This document shows positions 53,921 through 62,972 of a stretch of DNA of 64,000 bases, piece after piece (the first letter of the stretch is position 1; every line of letters begins with the position of its first letter). A program made the position numbers and the translations under genes. The notes below the pieces were generated by a model. That model ran no database searches. It saw nothing but the letters and a program-made list of their open reading frames with translations, and had not been told where the DNA came from. The stretch comes from Paenibacillus aceti. GTDB lineage: Bacteria > Bacillota > Bacilli > Paenibacillales > Paenibacillaceae. Location: NCBI RefSeq assembly GCF_003614185.1, contig NZ_KZ987724.1, forward strand, positions 3,810,107 through 3,874,106, in the 5' to 3' direction.

Positions 53921-54018
53921 GCCTCCAAATTCAAACTTTGCTGCTCCGGCTGTAGAGCACTCTTACGCCTTACGCCAGATCAACACCGATATTCACACAT
54001 AATGAATATATCGGTCGA

Positions 54019-55017
54019 TTAGAATCTTTTCTTAATGGCCTTGTCCAAATTATCGAGCATAATCCCCGTACCTTTAACTACGCAATGCATCGGATCTTCA
54101 GCAATCAATACGGGCACATGAAGCTCCTCGGCCAATAGCTCGTCCAATCCGTGCAGCAATGCGCCGCCGCCCGTCAGAATTACGCCGCGGTCGATAATAT
54201 CCGCTGACAGCTCAGGTGGAGTACGTTCAAGCACCGATTTGGCCCCAGCTACGATCGTAGCGACCGAATCGAACAGCGCTTCCTGAATTTCCTTCGAAGT
54301 GACCGTGACCGTTAACGGCAATCCAGATACCATGTCTCTGCCGCGAATGTCCATCTCGGCGATGCGACCGGAAGGATGCACCGTCCCTACGCCAATCTTG
54401 ATATCCTCTGCCGTACGCTCACCGATCAGGAGCTTGTACTTTCCTTTAATATATTTAATAATGGCGGAATCAAACTTGTCGCCGGCAATCTTGATAGACG
54501 AGGACGTAACGATATCCCCCATCGAGAGTACCGCTACATCCGTCGTCCCGCCGCCGATATCGACAACCATGTTACCGCTCGGTTCGAATATGTCCATACC
54601 TGCTCCGATCGCTGCGGCCTTCGGTTCCTGTTCCATGAACACTTCCTTGGCGCCGCTTCGCTCAGCAGCTTCACGAATCGATTTCTGCTCCACCGAAGTA
54701 ATATTCGTCGGAGCGCAGATCAAAATCCGGGGATGGCTGTACCAGCTCTTGCCCCCCACACGATCGATGAAATACTTCATCATCGTCTCTGTAACTTCAA
54801 AGTCAGCAATTACGCCATCACGCAGAGGCCTGATCGCAACGATATTTCCTGGCGTACGTCCAACCATTCGTCTTGCGTCCTCACCTACGGCAAGTACACG
54901 CTTGGCGTCGTTATCAATGGCTACTACAGACGGTTCGTCAAGAACCACTCCTTTTCCTTTGACATGAATCAGTACATTCGCTGTACCCAAATCAATACCA
55001 ATATCCTTGCTCATCAT
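54019..55017 (-). CDS. mbl: MreB-like actin homologue Mbl
   Basis: 332 aa from ATG 55017 (GGGGGAG upstream; a second ATG follows at once). Begins MSKDIGIDLGTANVLIHVKG; phosphate-2 loop MVVDIGGGTTDVAVLSMGDI; adenosine loop ILTGGGALLHGLDELLAEEL. Membrane-associated filament that directs lateral wall synthesis. Next to spoIIID, as in Bacillus. Confidence 0.95.
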   Translation of the reverse strand: MMSKDIGIDLGTANVLIHVKGKGVVLDEPSVVAIDNDAKRVLAVGEDARRMVGRTPGNIVAIRPLRDGVIADFEVTETMMKYFIDRVGGKSWYSHPRILICAPTNITSVEQKSIREAAERSGAKEVFMEQEPKAAAIGAGMDIFEPSGNMVVDIGGGTTDVAVLSMGDIVTSSSIKIAGDKFDSAIIKYIKGKYKLLIGERTAEDIKIGVGTVHPSGRIAEMDIRGRDMVSGLPLTVTVTSKEIQEALFDSVATIVAGAKSVLERTPPELSADIIDRGVILTGGGALLHGLDELLAEELHVPVLIAEDPMHCVVKGTGIMLDNLDKAIKKRF

Positions 55018-55441
55018 TACGATGCTCCCCCAAAGCGTTTTTTGTTGACATTTAAAGGGACGGTCTATATGCAACGAGACACCGTTCTCTAATGTCGGCG
55101 AACAATTTGTACAGTATAGACTGCCCAGGCTGGGAAGTCAGTTAGTCACAGCAATAAAATACAAGATCCGACAGAAATGACAGTGTATCCCCCTGCCGTG
55201 ATCCTGTAGAGACCAACCTGACCCCCTGGCTCAGGGCAATCTGATATGCAAAACATGGCAAATTCGTCCCCATATTTCCTGGTGCAGTCAATCGACAGAA
55301 CGGTGCCTAATTCCGTGAAAATTCGGGTCCAATGGATAAAAATCCACATTGTTATACCATATTTAAAAATACCATACTTTGGGGGAGGTGTTCAATGATA
55401 ATCCTAAAGTCCCATTGCAATCGCCGCGGAATGCCTGTAAA
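55018..55441. other. Gap between mbl and spoIIID
   Basis: No convincing gene. A minus-strand frame at 55146-55349 lacks a ribosome site and family features. A plus-strand 27-codon frame at 55395-55478 has a strong GGGGGAGG site but runs into spoIIID antisense. Confidence 0.5.
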
Positions 55442-55726
55442 TCAACGTGCTGAGCCAATTACCTCCCGTTTGTTCTGACCTTTTTTCTTATACTTGATCT
55501 TAGTCGCCTCGCCTCCACGGAGATGTCTGATCGACTTATGGTATTCGAGAATGTGCTTCACCTGATCTGCTAAATCCGGATTGATCTCCGGCAGACGCTC
55601 AGTTAAATCCTTGTGCACCGTGCTTTTCGATACGCCGAATTCTTTCGCTATGGTCCGTACCGTATGCCGAGTTTCCACGATGCAGCGACCAATTTTAATC
55701 GTCCGTTCTTTGATGTAATCGTGCAC
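55442..55726 (-). CDS. spoIIID: Sporulation transcription factor SpoIIID
   Basis: 94 aa, GTG start behind GGGAGG. HTH core VRTIAKEFGVSKSTVHKDLT (residues about 23-42), then RLPEINPDLADQVKHILEYH and the basic C-terminal DNA-binding tail GGEATKIKYKKKG. Mother-cell regulator acting after sigma-E. Confidence 0.97.
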   Translation of the reverse strand: MHDYIKERTIKIGRCIVETRHTVRTIAKEFGVSKSTVHKDLTERLPEINPDLADQVKHILEYHKSIRHLRGGEATKIKYKKKGQNKREVIGSAR

Positions 55727-55851
55727 GCTCCCGCCTCCCTACTCGAGATAGTTTGGTACATTATATGAGGGGCGTGCCCATATATTCTTTGTTTCCAAGC
55801 CTGACAAGCCTAAGCGAGACCAAATATTTTAAATAAGCCTGTAAAATAAAC

Positions 55852-55898
55852 AAAAAAAAGGACCCCATCCCATCCACTCGATTATGGATTTGGGGTCT
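55852..55898 (-). terminator. Terminator of spoIIQ
   Basis: GACCCCA and TGGGGTC pair, with further pairing inside (ATCCA/TGGAT), followed by a long T run on the minus strand. Confidence 0.85.
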
Positions 55899-55993
55899 CT
55901 TCGTCTGAACTTGGGCCATTCTCCGTATCACTGAACTACCGAGCGAAATTATACGGACAAGCCACTATTCAAATATTCAGGACTCTCGAATTA

Positions 55994-56740
55994 TTATTCG
56001 TCCTTAGGCAGGACATGCGCCGGATTCACCGGCTCGTCATTCTCATACACTGCGAAATGAACATGGTTGCCGAGATCCTTCTCCAACTCATTACGTCCAG
56101 ATACGCCGAGCACATCGCCTTGCTTCACTTCAGCGTTCATCTCTACCTTCACATCGGACAGGCTCTCATACACCGTCTTCAAGTTGTTAGCATGTGTAAT
56201 CTCTACGACATACCCGACTAACGGAGCTTCCTCAGCCCGCGTAACCTTACCGCTCATCGCTGCTTTGACTTCAAATGGCTGATCATCCTTGCGCGCCAGG
56301 TCAATCCCGGTATTCGCTCTGAACGTATCATTGTACTGAACGAGCGCCGCTTGGTGTTCCTCAGCACTTCCATCCTTATCATAGAACGGCTTGACGACGG
56401 AAACATCGGCTACATTAGCAACAGGCCACGCGAAATCTTCAGCGGAAGCGACGGTCTCAGCAGCTTGTTCATCCTGCTTCCCATCTGTTTTCCCCGCTGT
56501 TCCCTGACTGTCTTCAATAGATTGCGAGACACTGGCAGGGGCGTCCTTCGGCTTTTGGCTGGCATCCTGATAGACCCACACTAACGTTAGTATAATTGCC
56601 ACTGCCGCCATGTAAATTGCTGGGAATACCCATCTTTTAGATAAAACTCTCTTCCACGTGGATACCGGTGCTACCGGCTCTCCCATTGTAATTTTAGGAG
56701 ATTCCTCATGGTTCTTCTTTTTGTTATTTTGTTCACTCAT
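55994..56740 (-). CDS. spoIIQ: Stage II sporulation protein Q (degenerate M23 domain)
   Basis: 248 aa. Cytoplasmic N-terminus, one membrane segment near 35-53 (FPAIYMAAVAIILTLVWVYQ), an acidic linker, then a LytM/M23 domain at about 130-245. The first zinc-ligand motif, normally H-x-G-x-D, reads N-T-G-I-D; the second, HVHFAVYEND, keeps both histidines. That loss is known for Bacillus SpoIIQ, which forms the engulfment channel with SpoIIIAH instead of cutting wall. A sigma-F-like site lies upstream. Confidence 0.88.
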   Translation of the reverse strand: MSEQNNKKKNHEESPKITMGEPVAPVSTWKRVLSKRWVFPAIYMAAVAIILTLVWVYQDASQKPKDAPASVSQSIEDSQGTAGKTDGKQDEQAAETVASAEDFAWPVANVADVSVVKPFYDKDGSAEEHQAALVQYNDTFRANTGIDLARKDDQPFEVKAAMSGKVTRAEEAPLVGYVVEITHANNLKTVYESLSDVKVEMNAEVKQGDVLGVSGRNELEKDLGNHVHFAVYENDEPVNPAHVLPKDE

Positions 56741-56761
56741 TGCCTCATCACCTCAATAATC

Positions 56762-56789
56762 ATTGTTACCGAGGCAAATGCTTTTATAC
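56762..56789 (-). promoter_or_regulatory. Candidate sigma-F promoter of spoIIQ
   Basis: Minus strand reads GTATA, 14 bases, GGTAACAAT. The -10 fits GGnnAnAnT fully; the spacer is two bases short of ideal. Confidence 0.45.
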
Positions 56790-56902
56790 TTGGCTATACT
56801 AATTTTTTTTGTAAAATAAGAGCCTTGCCAGATTTAGCTCTCAATTAGCTTTCAATCTACTGCTCTTCTACGGTCGCTGTGGCTCTCTCCGGCGGGCTTT
56901 GT

Positions 56903-57015
56903 AGCGCTCTATGGAACTCTTTATAGTTCTCTATGGCACTCTGCAACTCTCTATAGAAACTCTGTAGCGTTCTATAAAGCTCTTGTAACTCTCTGTAGCA
57001 CTCTGTAGCTTCCCT
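56903..57015. repeat. Degenerate short tandem repeat (CTCTNTAG family)
   Basis: About ten units of 8-13 bases built on CTCTATAGNA, CTCTGTAGCN and AACTCTCTATAG. No reading frame. Part of a 757-base gap between spoIIQ and spoIID. Confidence 0.75.
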
Positions 57016-57142
57016 TTATAGCCCTCTACAGCCCTAGCTCATCTCTCATAGCCTCACGCTTGCAAAAAAAGTATAGTATATAGGAAGCAACCTTTGTATT
57101 TGATCGTGTTATTGTACGATCTGGTAACGCGAGCGGCCATCT

Positions 57143-57286
57143 ACTAGAAAAGCCTGCGATTATGCAGGAATTTTCTCAACTCCAGCCTGATTCCAACCAA
57201 AAGGGAGAAAAAGCCTGCACATTTGCAGGAATTCCCTAGGAACAGGTGGTTTTGTTCGCAAAAGCCTGCAGTTTTGCAGGCTTTTA
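57143..57286. repeat. Three spaced hairpin repeats (family C, array 2)
   Basis: Copies at 57143-57177, 57205-57235 and 57257-57286, for example AAAGCCTGCGATTATGCAGG followed by AATTTT. Same family as 43341-43480; intervals about 60 and 52. The last copy reads AAAGCCTGCAGTTTTGCAGG then CTTTT and could end transcription. Confidence 0.65.
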
Positions 57287-57497
57287 GTTTTCGGTAATTT
57301 CCACAGTTAGTTTGCGGCGGCATTTCACAGGTAGTTTTGCTTTATTAGTTTGTGTAGCTAGGTTCACAGTCTGTCTGCGCGATATTTGTCTATTTCGCGG
57401 CTGTGTGTCCACGGTTAACTTATGTGTTTATTTACTTAGTCTGTTTAGTGACGTCTGTTGGGCGATACCCAGGTCAGTGAGAACTTGCTGTGACTTA

Positions 57498-58793
57498 TCA
57501 TTTCTTTTGCTGCCCCAAAATATCGGAAATTTGACCGAATGATATTCCAGTATAGTAGTGTCTGAGAATTTGCGTCGTCGTGTAGCCCCGCTTGGCCATT
57601 CCGTTGGCGCCCCATTGGCTCATTCCTACCCCGTGCCCAGAGCCGTAAGTCGTGATCTTCACCTTCGAACCATCCAGCTCTATCGTGAATTGGCTGGAGC
57701 GCAGATCCAGCTTCTCGCGGACTTCGCGGCCGCTATAGGTGTTATCGCCGATGCGAATATCCTTCACCCGGCCTCCCGCTGTCACAGACAGCACTTTGAA
57801 TAGCTTCGCCGCTGGCGTCCCCGTGCTTGCAGCTTGCTCGGAACTTCCCAGCGTACTGTTACCTGCGGCAGTTTCCGTGCCTAATCCGTTCCCAGAACTC
57901 GCCCTCTTGCCCGCACCAGTTTCCTTATCTGGACTTATCCCCTTACCAGTCCCCGTCCCTTTGCCGCTTCCATCATTTGCGCCGATTGCCGGGAGCGCCG
58001 GGGCCTGCTGTCCCAATTTCGCGAACACCTCCTTCAGGCTTATCTGCTCCGTAACTATATTCTTAGGATTAAGCCCCAGCTCCCAAGGGCTGGAGACGCT
58101 GCGAAGATAAGGTACCGCACTCGACCAGTAATCCTCTGAATTCTCGGTGTAGCCGCCGCTGGAGGAGAAGAAGGAAGCCGTGATCGGCTGACCTTGATAG
58201 GTCATTATAATGCCGCGCGTCTGATCTACAGCCTGTTGCAGCCTCTTAAGCTGCTTGCCTCTTCCGCTGGTCTTCCATTCTTCCAGGGCACTGCTAGACA
58301 CATAGGCCTGATGTGAGACGGTATCGTTCACATCAGCCACGCCACCGGGGACTCCGCTAGTGTCCCCGGCGGCCAGGCGGCGGGCGATAAAGGTACGTGC
58401 CGCTATCGCCTGCGCCTTGAGGGCCGCGAGCTCGAAGTCAGCCGGCATTTCGGCGGCCAGCACGCCGGTGACGTATTCCTCGAGCGGCAGCGTCTCCACC
58501 TCGCCCGTGTGCGTCAAGTACACGCGCACGGGCAACTGTTCGGGATCGGCCGCAGCCTGGCGGCCCGATCCCTCTGCCCGGCCGCCGGCCTGGCCCGCGG
58601 CCGGCGAATGCACCGCCGCCGCAGTGCGGGCGGCGTCCTGCGCCTGCGGCGCCCCGTGCTGTACGAGCAGCACGGGCAGCAGCACCGCTAGCGCGCCTAC
58701 GGCTGCGAGCGCGGCCAGGGGGCCGAACCTTCCTCCCCGGCCCCCCTTCATTTTCCCCGCCGAATTCCACCGCAACTTCGGGCGCCTCTCCAC
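57498..58793 (-). CDS. spoIID: Stage II sporulation protein D
   Basis: 431 aa if started at GTG 58793 (GAGGGG upstream); ATG 58751 and a frame to 59039 are alternatives, so the start is uncertain. Membrane anchor LAALAAVGALAVLLPVLLVQ; SpoIID domain EEYVTGVLAAEMPADFELAA with the catalytic-type Glu in AAEMP; SFFSSSGGYTENSEDYW; GHGVGMSQWGANGMAKRGYT near the end. Lytic transglycosylase for engulfment. A Gly/Lys/Thr-rich insert (GANDGSGKGTGTGKGISPDK) interrupts the domain, and the N-terminal coding part (about 58370-58780) is very GC-rich. Confidence 0.9.
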   Translation of the reverse strand: MERRPKLRWNSAGKMKGGRGGRFGPLAALAAVGALAVLLPVLLVQHGAPQAQDAARTAAAVHSPAAGQAGGRAEGSGRQAAADPEQLPVRVYLTHTGEVETLPLEEYVTGVLAAEMPADFELAALKAQAIAARTFIARRLAAGDTSGVPGGVADVNDTVSHQAYVSSSALEEWKTSGRGKQLKRLQQAVDQTRGIIMTYQGQPITASFFSSSGGYTENSEDYWSSAVPYLRSVSSPWELGLNPKNIVTEQISLKEVFAKLGQQAPALPAIGANDGSGKGTGTGKGISPDKETGAGKRASSGNGLGTETAAGNSTLGSSEQAASTGTPAAKLFKVLSVTAGGRVKDIRIGDNTYSGREVREKLDLRSSQFTIELDGSKVKITTYGSGHGVGMSQWGANGMAKRGYTTTQILRHYYTGISFGQISDILGQQKK

Positions 58794-59208
58794 TTTCCCC
58801 CTCGGGGAGTCAGAGATAGACGGGTTCAAGCTCCTTCCTTTATATAGATCTTGGTGATCCTCTCTATTCCATGATTCTTCTTGACCACCTCTGGCTTCTT
58901 CTTTATTAGCCGGATTAGGCTGCTCTCCTCCGCTTGATGTCCTGAATCTCAAGGTGCTCCATCCTTCATTCTTCAAATCTACGACCTCCATCCGCGTTCT
59001 CGCCAGCCGCCCGCAATAACGATGAGCGCTAAACGGCATACATCCTGCTTGTAAATCCGACTTCCTATCAACCTTGCGATCACTTATCCTCTCTACTACT
59101 TTTTATGCAAAAAGTAGGCGGCACATACCATAAATCTATGGAATTCATCTTCGAACCGAAGATTCACCCAACTCTCTGAGGTTCATTTCCCGATAATAGG
59201 ACAGGGGT

Positions 59209-59393
59209 CTAAGGAAACTACAGAACGCTATTCCTACGAAAATAGGCCCTCTCGAAATCTAACGAAACTCCAGATCGTTATTGGAAACAAATGCAGTCCT
59301 TAGAGGATGAATTTAGCCGAATAGCGATATCCCGTTTCGTTGCAATTTCCAAAGGGCCTTTCGGGTGCAAATAGCGATACCATGTTTCGTTAG
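59209..59393. repeat. Four spaced repeats in a two-plus-two inverted layout (family D)
   Basis: Copies at 59209-59235, 59259-59284 (forward, AACGAAACTCCAGATCGTTA) and 59318-59343, 59368-59393 (inverted, AATAGCGATACCATGTTTCG). Intervals 50, 59 and 50 bases. The 467-base gap holds only this and a terminator. Confidence 0.65.
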
Positions 59394-59446
59394 AGCAGCA
59401 GGAGACAGCATAAACAGGACCGGCGTCTCTCCTACCCAAACACACC

Positions 59447-59494
59447 AAAAAGAGCCGTCCAGTTCCCGCATTTATCCGGGATCAGACGACTCTA
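59447..59494 (-). terminator. Terminator of the BMC/CoA operon
   Basis: AGAGTCGTC pairs with GGACGGCTCT, with an inner TCCCG/CGGGA stem, then TTTTTGG on the minus strand. Confidence 0.82.
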
Positions 59495-59506
59495 TGACAA
59501 CAAACA

Positions 59507-60250
59507 TTACATTTCCTTCGCACGGTAATCGAAGGGATCGATCTGCTTCAGCAGGCTCATTTCGCGTTCGGTCGGCAGTGGTGTGTAGCGAATCTCATCA
59601 TAACGCAGCGGGAAGCCCGTGTTCGCGGCCACTTCTTCCAGCGAAGAGGTCGGATGGATGGAGTCCAGATACAGGCTGCCATTCTTAAATTCGAATACAC
59701 ACAGATTCGTAACGATCTTCCACAGATTGCCTCTTGTCGTCACGAAATCCACCTTCTCCACAAAAGTACGCTTATCATGCTTCGTACGCCAGATAATCGC
59801 CCGCTTCGCCGTAGGGATCAACACCGCGCTGCCTGCCCCGCCGGGCAGACGCACCTTCGGCTTATGATAATCGCCGATAACTGAGGCATTGACGTTACCG
59901 GTAACGTCGAACTGCACCCCGCCGAGAAAAGCGACATCCAGCCCGCCGCGCATAGACAGATCGAATACATGCTCCAGCGGGAAATAAGCCTCGCCGCTCG
60001 CCAGCAGCTCGGCACCTGCCGAAGAGTAGGACGGCTTCTTGATCGAAGCCGGATTAACGCCGCCGGGAATGTTCAGATGAACGAGGTTCGGGGCATGCAT
60101 ATGTCGGGCCAGCATCATCGCCACCATCGGCATTTGCGACGATACGCCATGGAACACGCGATCTTCATCCCTCAATAGCCTTGCCATGGCACACACCATA
60201 ATATCGCATACCCTTGGTTCAGCGCCTTTGCTCATGAGATTCATATTCAT
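59507..60250 (-). CDS. CoA-transferase-like protein, beta subunit
   Basis: 247 aa. Family I CoA-transferase fold (MVCAMARLLRDEDRVFHGVS; GGAGSAVLIPTAKRAIIWRT). The segment where transferases carry catalytic Glu (APNLV-x-x-YESG type) reads APNLVHLNIPGGVNP at residues 54-67, so the Glu is absent. May be a non-transferase relative (IpdAB-type hydrolases also lack it). ATGA overlap with the alpha-subunit gene. Confidence 0.82.
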   Translation of the reverse strand: MNMNLMSKGAEPRVCDIMVCAMARLLRDEDRVFHGVSSQMPMVAMMLARHMHAPNLVHLNIPGGVNPASIKKPSYSSAGAELLASGEAYFPLEHVFDLSMRGGLDVAFLGGVQFDVTGNVNASVIGDYHKPKVRLPGGAGSAVLIPTAKRAIIWRTKHDKRTFVEKVDFVTTRGNLWKIVTNLCVFEFKNGSLYLDSIHPTSSLEEVAANTGFPLRYDEIRYTPLPTEREMSLLKQIDPFDYRAKEM

Positions 60251-61077
60251 CTTAGTCCACCTGCCTTAAAACCTCTATCCTTCAGCTCATATTCCTGCAA
60301 ATAGATGTCCATCTCCTCGGCTTTGAGCTTCTTGAACCGCTCGATCGCCTTCCAATCGGCATCATAGGCCTTCTCCACCGAGCAAGGCGCCGCGCCTCTC
60401 GGGGCGTGCACCACGGCGCTGACCAGGAAGCCAGGAATATCGACCAGATCGGGACGCATCCTGATTTTGCTGCGAGGCACGATCTTCTCCGTCGTTACAA
60501 TGACCTTACGTGCTGCGCGACTCATTAGCGCATCCTCAAATTTCGGCCCATAGATGACCGCATTGCCCTGTTCATCCGCCTCTTGCACATGAACGACGGC
60601 AACATCCGGAACAATTGCCTTAACGACCGTTATAGGCTCACCACTGAACGGGTCCTGAATGACGCGAAAATAATCCGCCACCTGTAACAGATCCCCAGCC
60701 TTAAGCCCGGCGACTGGCATGAATGGCGCTCCCGCTGCCGCCGCCCGCAAGGCGCAGATCACCGTATAACAGGCATGCTCATTCCCGATTACTCTGCCGC
60801 CTTCTACTGCCTTGCGATAATGCATCGCCAGACCGAATTCCGTCTCATAGCTGACGAATCCAGCATCGACAGATTCCACACAACCGACCGCGCACAGAAG
60901 GTCGATATCATGCGCCCCCGCCGTCTTTACGATGCGGAGGTTCTTCCGTCTCTGACGGGCCAATTCCCGTACCATCGCCATCGGTGCGCGATGCAGTACA
61001 TTACCGCCGAAGGAAATGCGGTCGCCGTCCCGGACTAACCCTGCCGCTTCTTCCAAACTCATTATTTTCGAACTCAT
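60247..61077 (-). CDS. CoA-transferase-like protein, alpha subunit
   Basis: 276 aa, ATG behind AGGAGGG. RISFGGNVLHRAPMAMVREL, LRIVKTAGAHDIDLLCAVGC and ALRAAAAGAPFMPVAGLKAG match the alpha subunit of family I CoA-transferases. Pairs with the overlapping beta subunit. Substrate unknown; 17 bases after the CoA-disulfide reductase gene. Confidence 0.85.
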   Translation of the reverse strand: MSSKIMSLEEAAGLVRDGDRISFGGNVLHRAPMAMVRELARQRRKNLRIVKTAGAHDIDLLCAVGCVESVDAGFVSYETEFGLAMHYRKAVEGGRVIGNEHACYTVICALRAAAAGAPFMPVAGLKAGDLLQVADYFRVIQDPFSGEPITVVKAIVPDVAVVHVQEADEQGNAVIYGPKFEDALMSRAARKVIVTTEKIVPRSKIRMRPDLVDIPGFLVSAVVHAPRGAAPCSVEKAYDADWKAIERFKKLKAEEMDIYLQEYELKDRGFKAGGLR

Positions 61078-61094
61078 CCGCTTCTCCCTCCTGG

Positions 61095-62426
61095 CTACTT
61101 CGCTGCATTACATGCAATATGAACGGCATCCCACACCCCCGCAAAAGGCGGAGCATAACAGAGATCGACCATACCCAGCTCGCGTGTCGTCATCCCGGCG
61201 TGAATAGCGACCGCAAAGATGTCAATCCGCAGCACGACTCCCTTCTCGCCGATGCCTTGAGCCCCCAGCAGAACCTGGGTTCGCTTATCATAAATCAGCT
61301 TGAAGCGAATCGGTGTCGGATCTGGATAATATCTCGGGTGATCTCCAGAGGTAACGAACACGGTACTGTAATCGATGCCCAATCTACGCGCATCCGCTTC
61401 CGACATCCCTGTCCGGCCCAGCTCCAGCCCCAGCACCTTGATCGCAGCGCTGCCCAACGTGCCGATAAATTTCTCATGCTTGCCGAGCATATTGCTACCC
61501 GCGAGCCGTCCGCATTTATTCGCCGTCGTCCCGAGCGGGATGAAGGTATTCTCCTCCATCACCCGGCTATATACTTCAGCACAGTCGCCTGCGGAATAGA
61601 TATCCTCGACACTAGTACGCATCTCGCGGTCGATAATGACAGCCCCGTTGCGGGCCAGCGCAACGCCTGAGCCCTGCAGGAAGCCGGTATTCGGCCTGAC
61701 GCCGATCGCCAGAATGACGAGATCCGCCGCATAGAGGGCCTTATCTGTCTGCACGCCTTGTACTTTTCCGTCGCCCGTAATCGCCTCGACCTTCTCACCA
61801 AGATTCAACCGAACGCCATGCTGGAGCAGCTCCTCAGTTGCTATATCCGTGATTTCCTGGTCAAAAGTCTTCAAAATGCGCTCCCCAAGCTCGATCACTC
61901 GTACCCGTTTGCCAAGCTCGACCATCGCCTCCGCTACCTCGATCCCGATATAACCAGCGCCGACGATGACTACATCCTGAACATCTGGCCTGGCCACGAT
62001 CTGCTGCATGGCGATGCCATCCTCCAGCGTCTTCAGCATCAGAACCCCGTCCAGCTCCTTACCTGGCAGATTCGGCACGAGCGGCCGGGTCCCCGTAGCA
62101 ATCATCAGCTTATCGTAGGATTCCATGAATACCCGATTGCGTTCGAGGTCCTTGACCATAATCTGCTTGCTGCCCGAAATCACCTTGAGCACCTCATGCC
62201 GCATATTCGTCCTAATCCCCGCCTCCTCAAATTTCTCACGCGGACGGGCGATCATTTTGGTATAATCATCATTTACACCTGACACATAGTACGGTAAACC
62301 GCAGGCTCCATAGGATAAAAAACTACCCTTCTCATACACAACGACTTCCACACTCTGATCCATTCGCTTAAGCTTTGAAGCCGCGGACATGCCTGCCGCT
62401 ACTCCCCCGACGACAACTATCTTCAT
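61095..62426 (-). CDS. CoA-disulfide reductase family flavoprotein
   Basis: 443 aa. Two Rossmann motifs (VVGGVAAGMSAASKLKRMDQ; VVIVGAGYIGIEVAEAM) and the single active cysteine Cys42 in SFLSYGACGLPYYVSG, diagnostic of CoA-disulfide reductase and related NADH oxidases. Reduces CoA-S-S-CoA or O2 with NAD(P)H. Starts within an ATGA overlap with the remnant upstream. Confidence 0.9.
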   Translation of the reverse strand: MKIVVVGGVAAGMSAASKLKRMDQSVEVVVYEKGSFLSYGACGLPYYVSGVNDDYTKMIARPREKFEEAGIRTNMRHEVLKVISGSKQIMVKDLERNRVFMESYDKLMIATGTRPLVPNLPGKELDGVLMLKTLEDGIAMQQIVARPDVQDVVIVGAGYIGIEVAEAMVELGKRVRVIELGERILKTFDQEITDIATEELLQHGVRLNLGEKVEAITGDGKVQGVQTDKALYAADLVILAIGVRPNTGFLQGSGVALARNGAVIIDREMRTSVEDIYSAGDCAEVYSRVMEENTFIPLGTTANKCGRLAGSNMLGKHEKFIGTLGSAAIKVLGLELGRTGMSEADARRLGIDYSTVFVTSGDHPRYYPDPTPIRFKLIYDKRTQVLLGAQGIGEKGVVLRIDIFAVAIHAGMTTRELGMVDLCYAPPFAGVWDAVHIACNAAK

Positions 62427-62596
62427 GATGACTTCCCCTCTTTCTGCTTGGAGAGGATCTCCGCTTCTGCTTGCTGAAGCGCCTCCTCAACCGTCAACTC
62501 TGCCTGAAAGGCCCTACTTATTTTATCGTATAATACGCCTAATACTTCACCAGCATTGTCCAGCGCTGGAAGAGGCTGCGCGCAGTTCTCTATCAT
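62423..62596 (-). pseudogene. Remnant of an ABC solute-binding protein C-terminus
   Basis: 57 codons from ATG 62596 to TGA 62423. The translation, with AGEVLGVLYDKISRAFQAEL and TVEEALQQAEAEILSKQKEG, follows the C-terminal helices of sugar ABC-transporter solute-binding proteins. The frame extends a little upstream (to 62650) without a start or ribosome site. Its TGA overlaps the CoA-disulfide reductase ATG, so it may still couple translation. Confidence 0.6.
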
Positions 62597-62681
62597 ATTA
62601 AGATGAGCGGAATACCAATCACATCTTGTTGAGTCTATATCATAGGTGGAGCGTCTCTGTCACTTCGGCTCCCCTCCTTCT

Positions 62682-62954
62682 TTATGGCTGTTCAGACAAA
62701 TCGATGATCGGCTCGTTATCGACAATCCCGACGACCAATGCGTCGATCGGAGCGTTCTTCGTTAACGCATGCTGATTGCCCTCCCCAAAAGACACGATCA
62801 CCTGCTGCCCTATACCAGCGCCCATGACATCAGCTGCGACGATAACCTCTTGGTTATCCGTATATTGAGGACGAATAAGCAGTAATTTATAGCCCTGGAG
62901 CGTATCATATTTACGGGAAGATACCACATTGCCTACGACTCTACCAATAATCAT
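62682..62954 (-). CDS. eutN: EutN/CcmL microcompartment vertex protein
   Basis: 90 aa, complete. Starts MIIGRVVGNVVSSRKYDTLQ, with GYKLLLIRP and VIVAADVMGAGIGQQVIVSF; family length. Forms pentamers that close shell vertices. Nineteen bases after pduL. Confidence 0.95.
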   Translation of the reverse strand: MIIGRVVGNVVSSRKYDTLQGYKLLLIRPQYTDNQEVIVAADVMGAGIGQQVIVSFGEGNQHALTKNAPIDALVVGIVDNEPIIDLSEQP

Positions 62955-62972
62955 CCCTTTGTCCTCACTTTA

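Noticed and set aside
55146-55349. Minus-strand 67-codon frame between mbl and spoIIID
   Set aside because: No ribosome site, no recognisable features.
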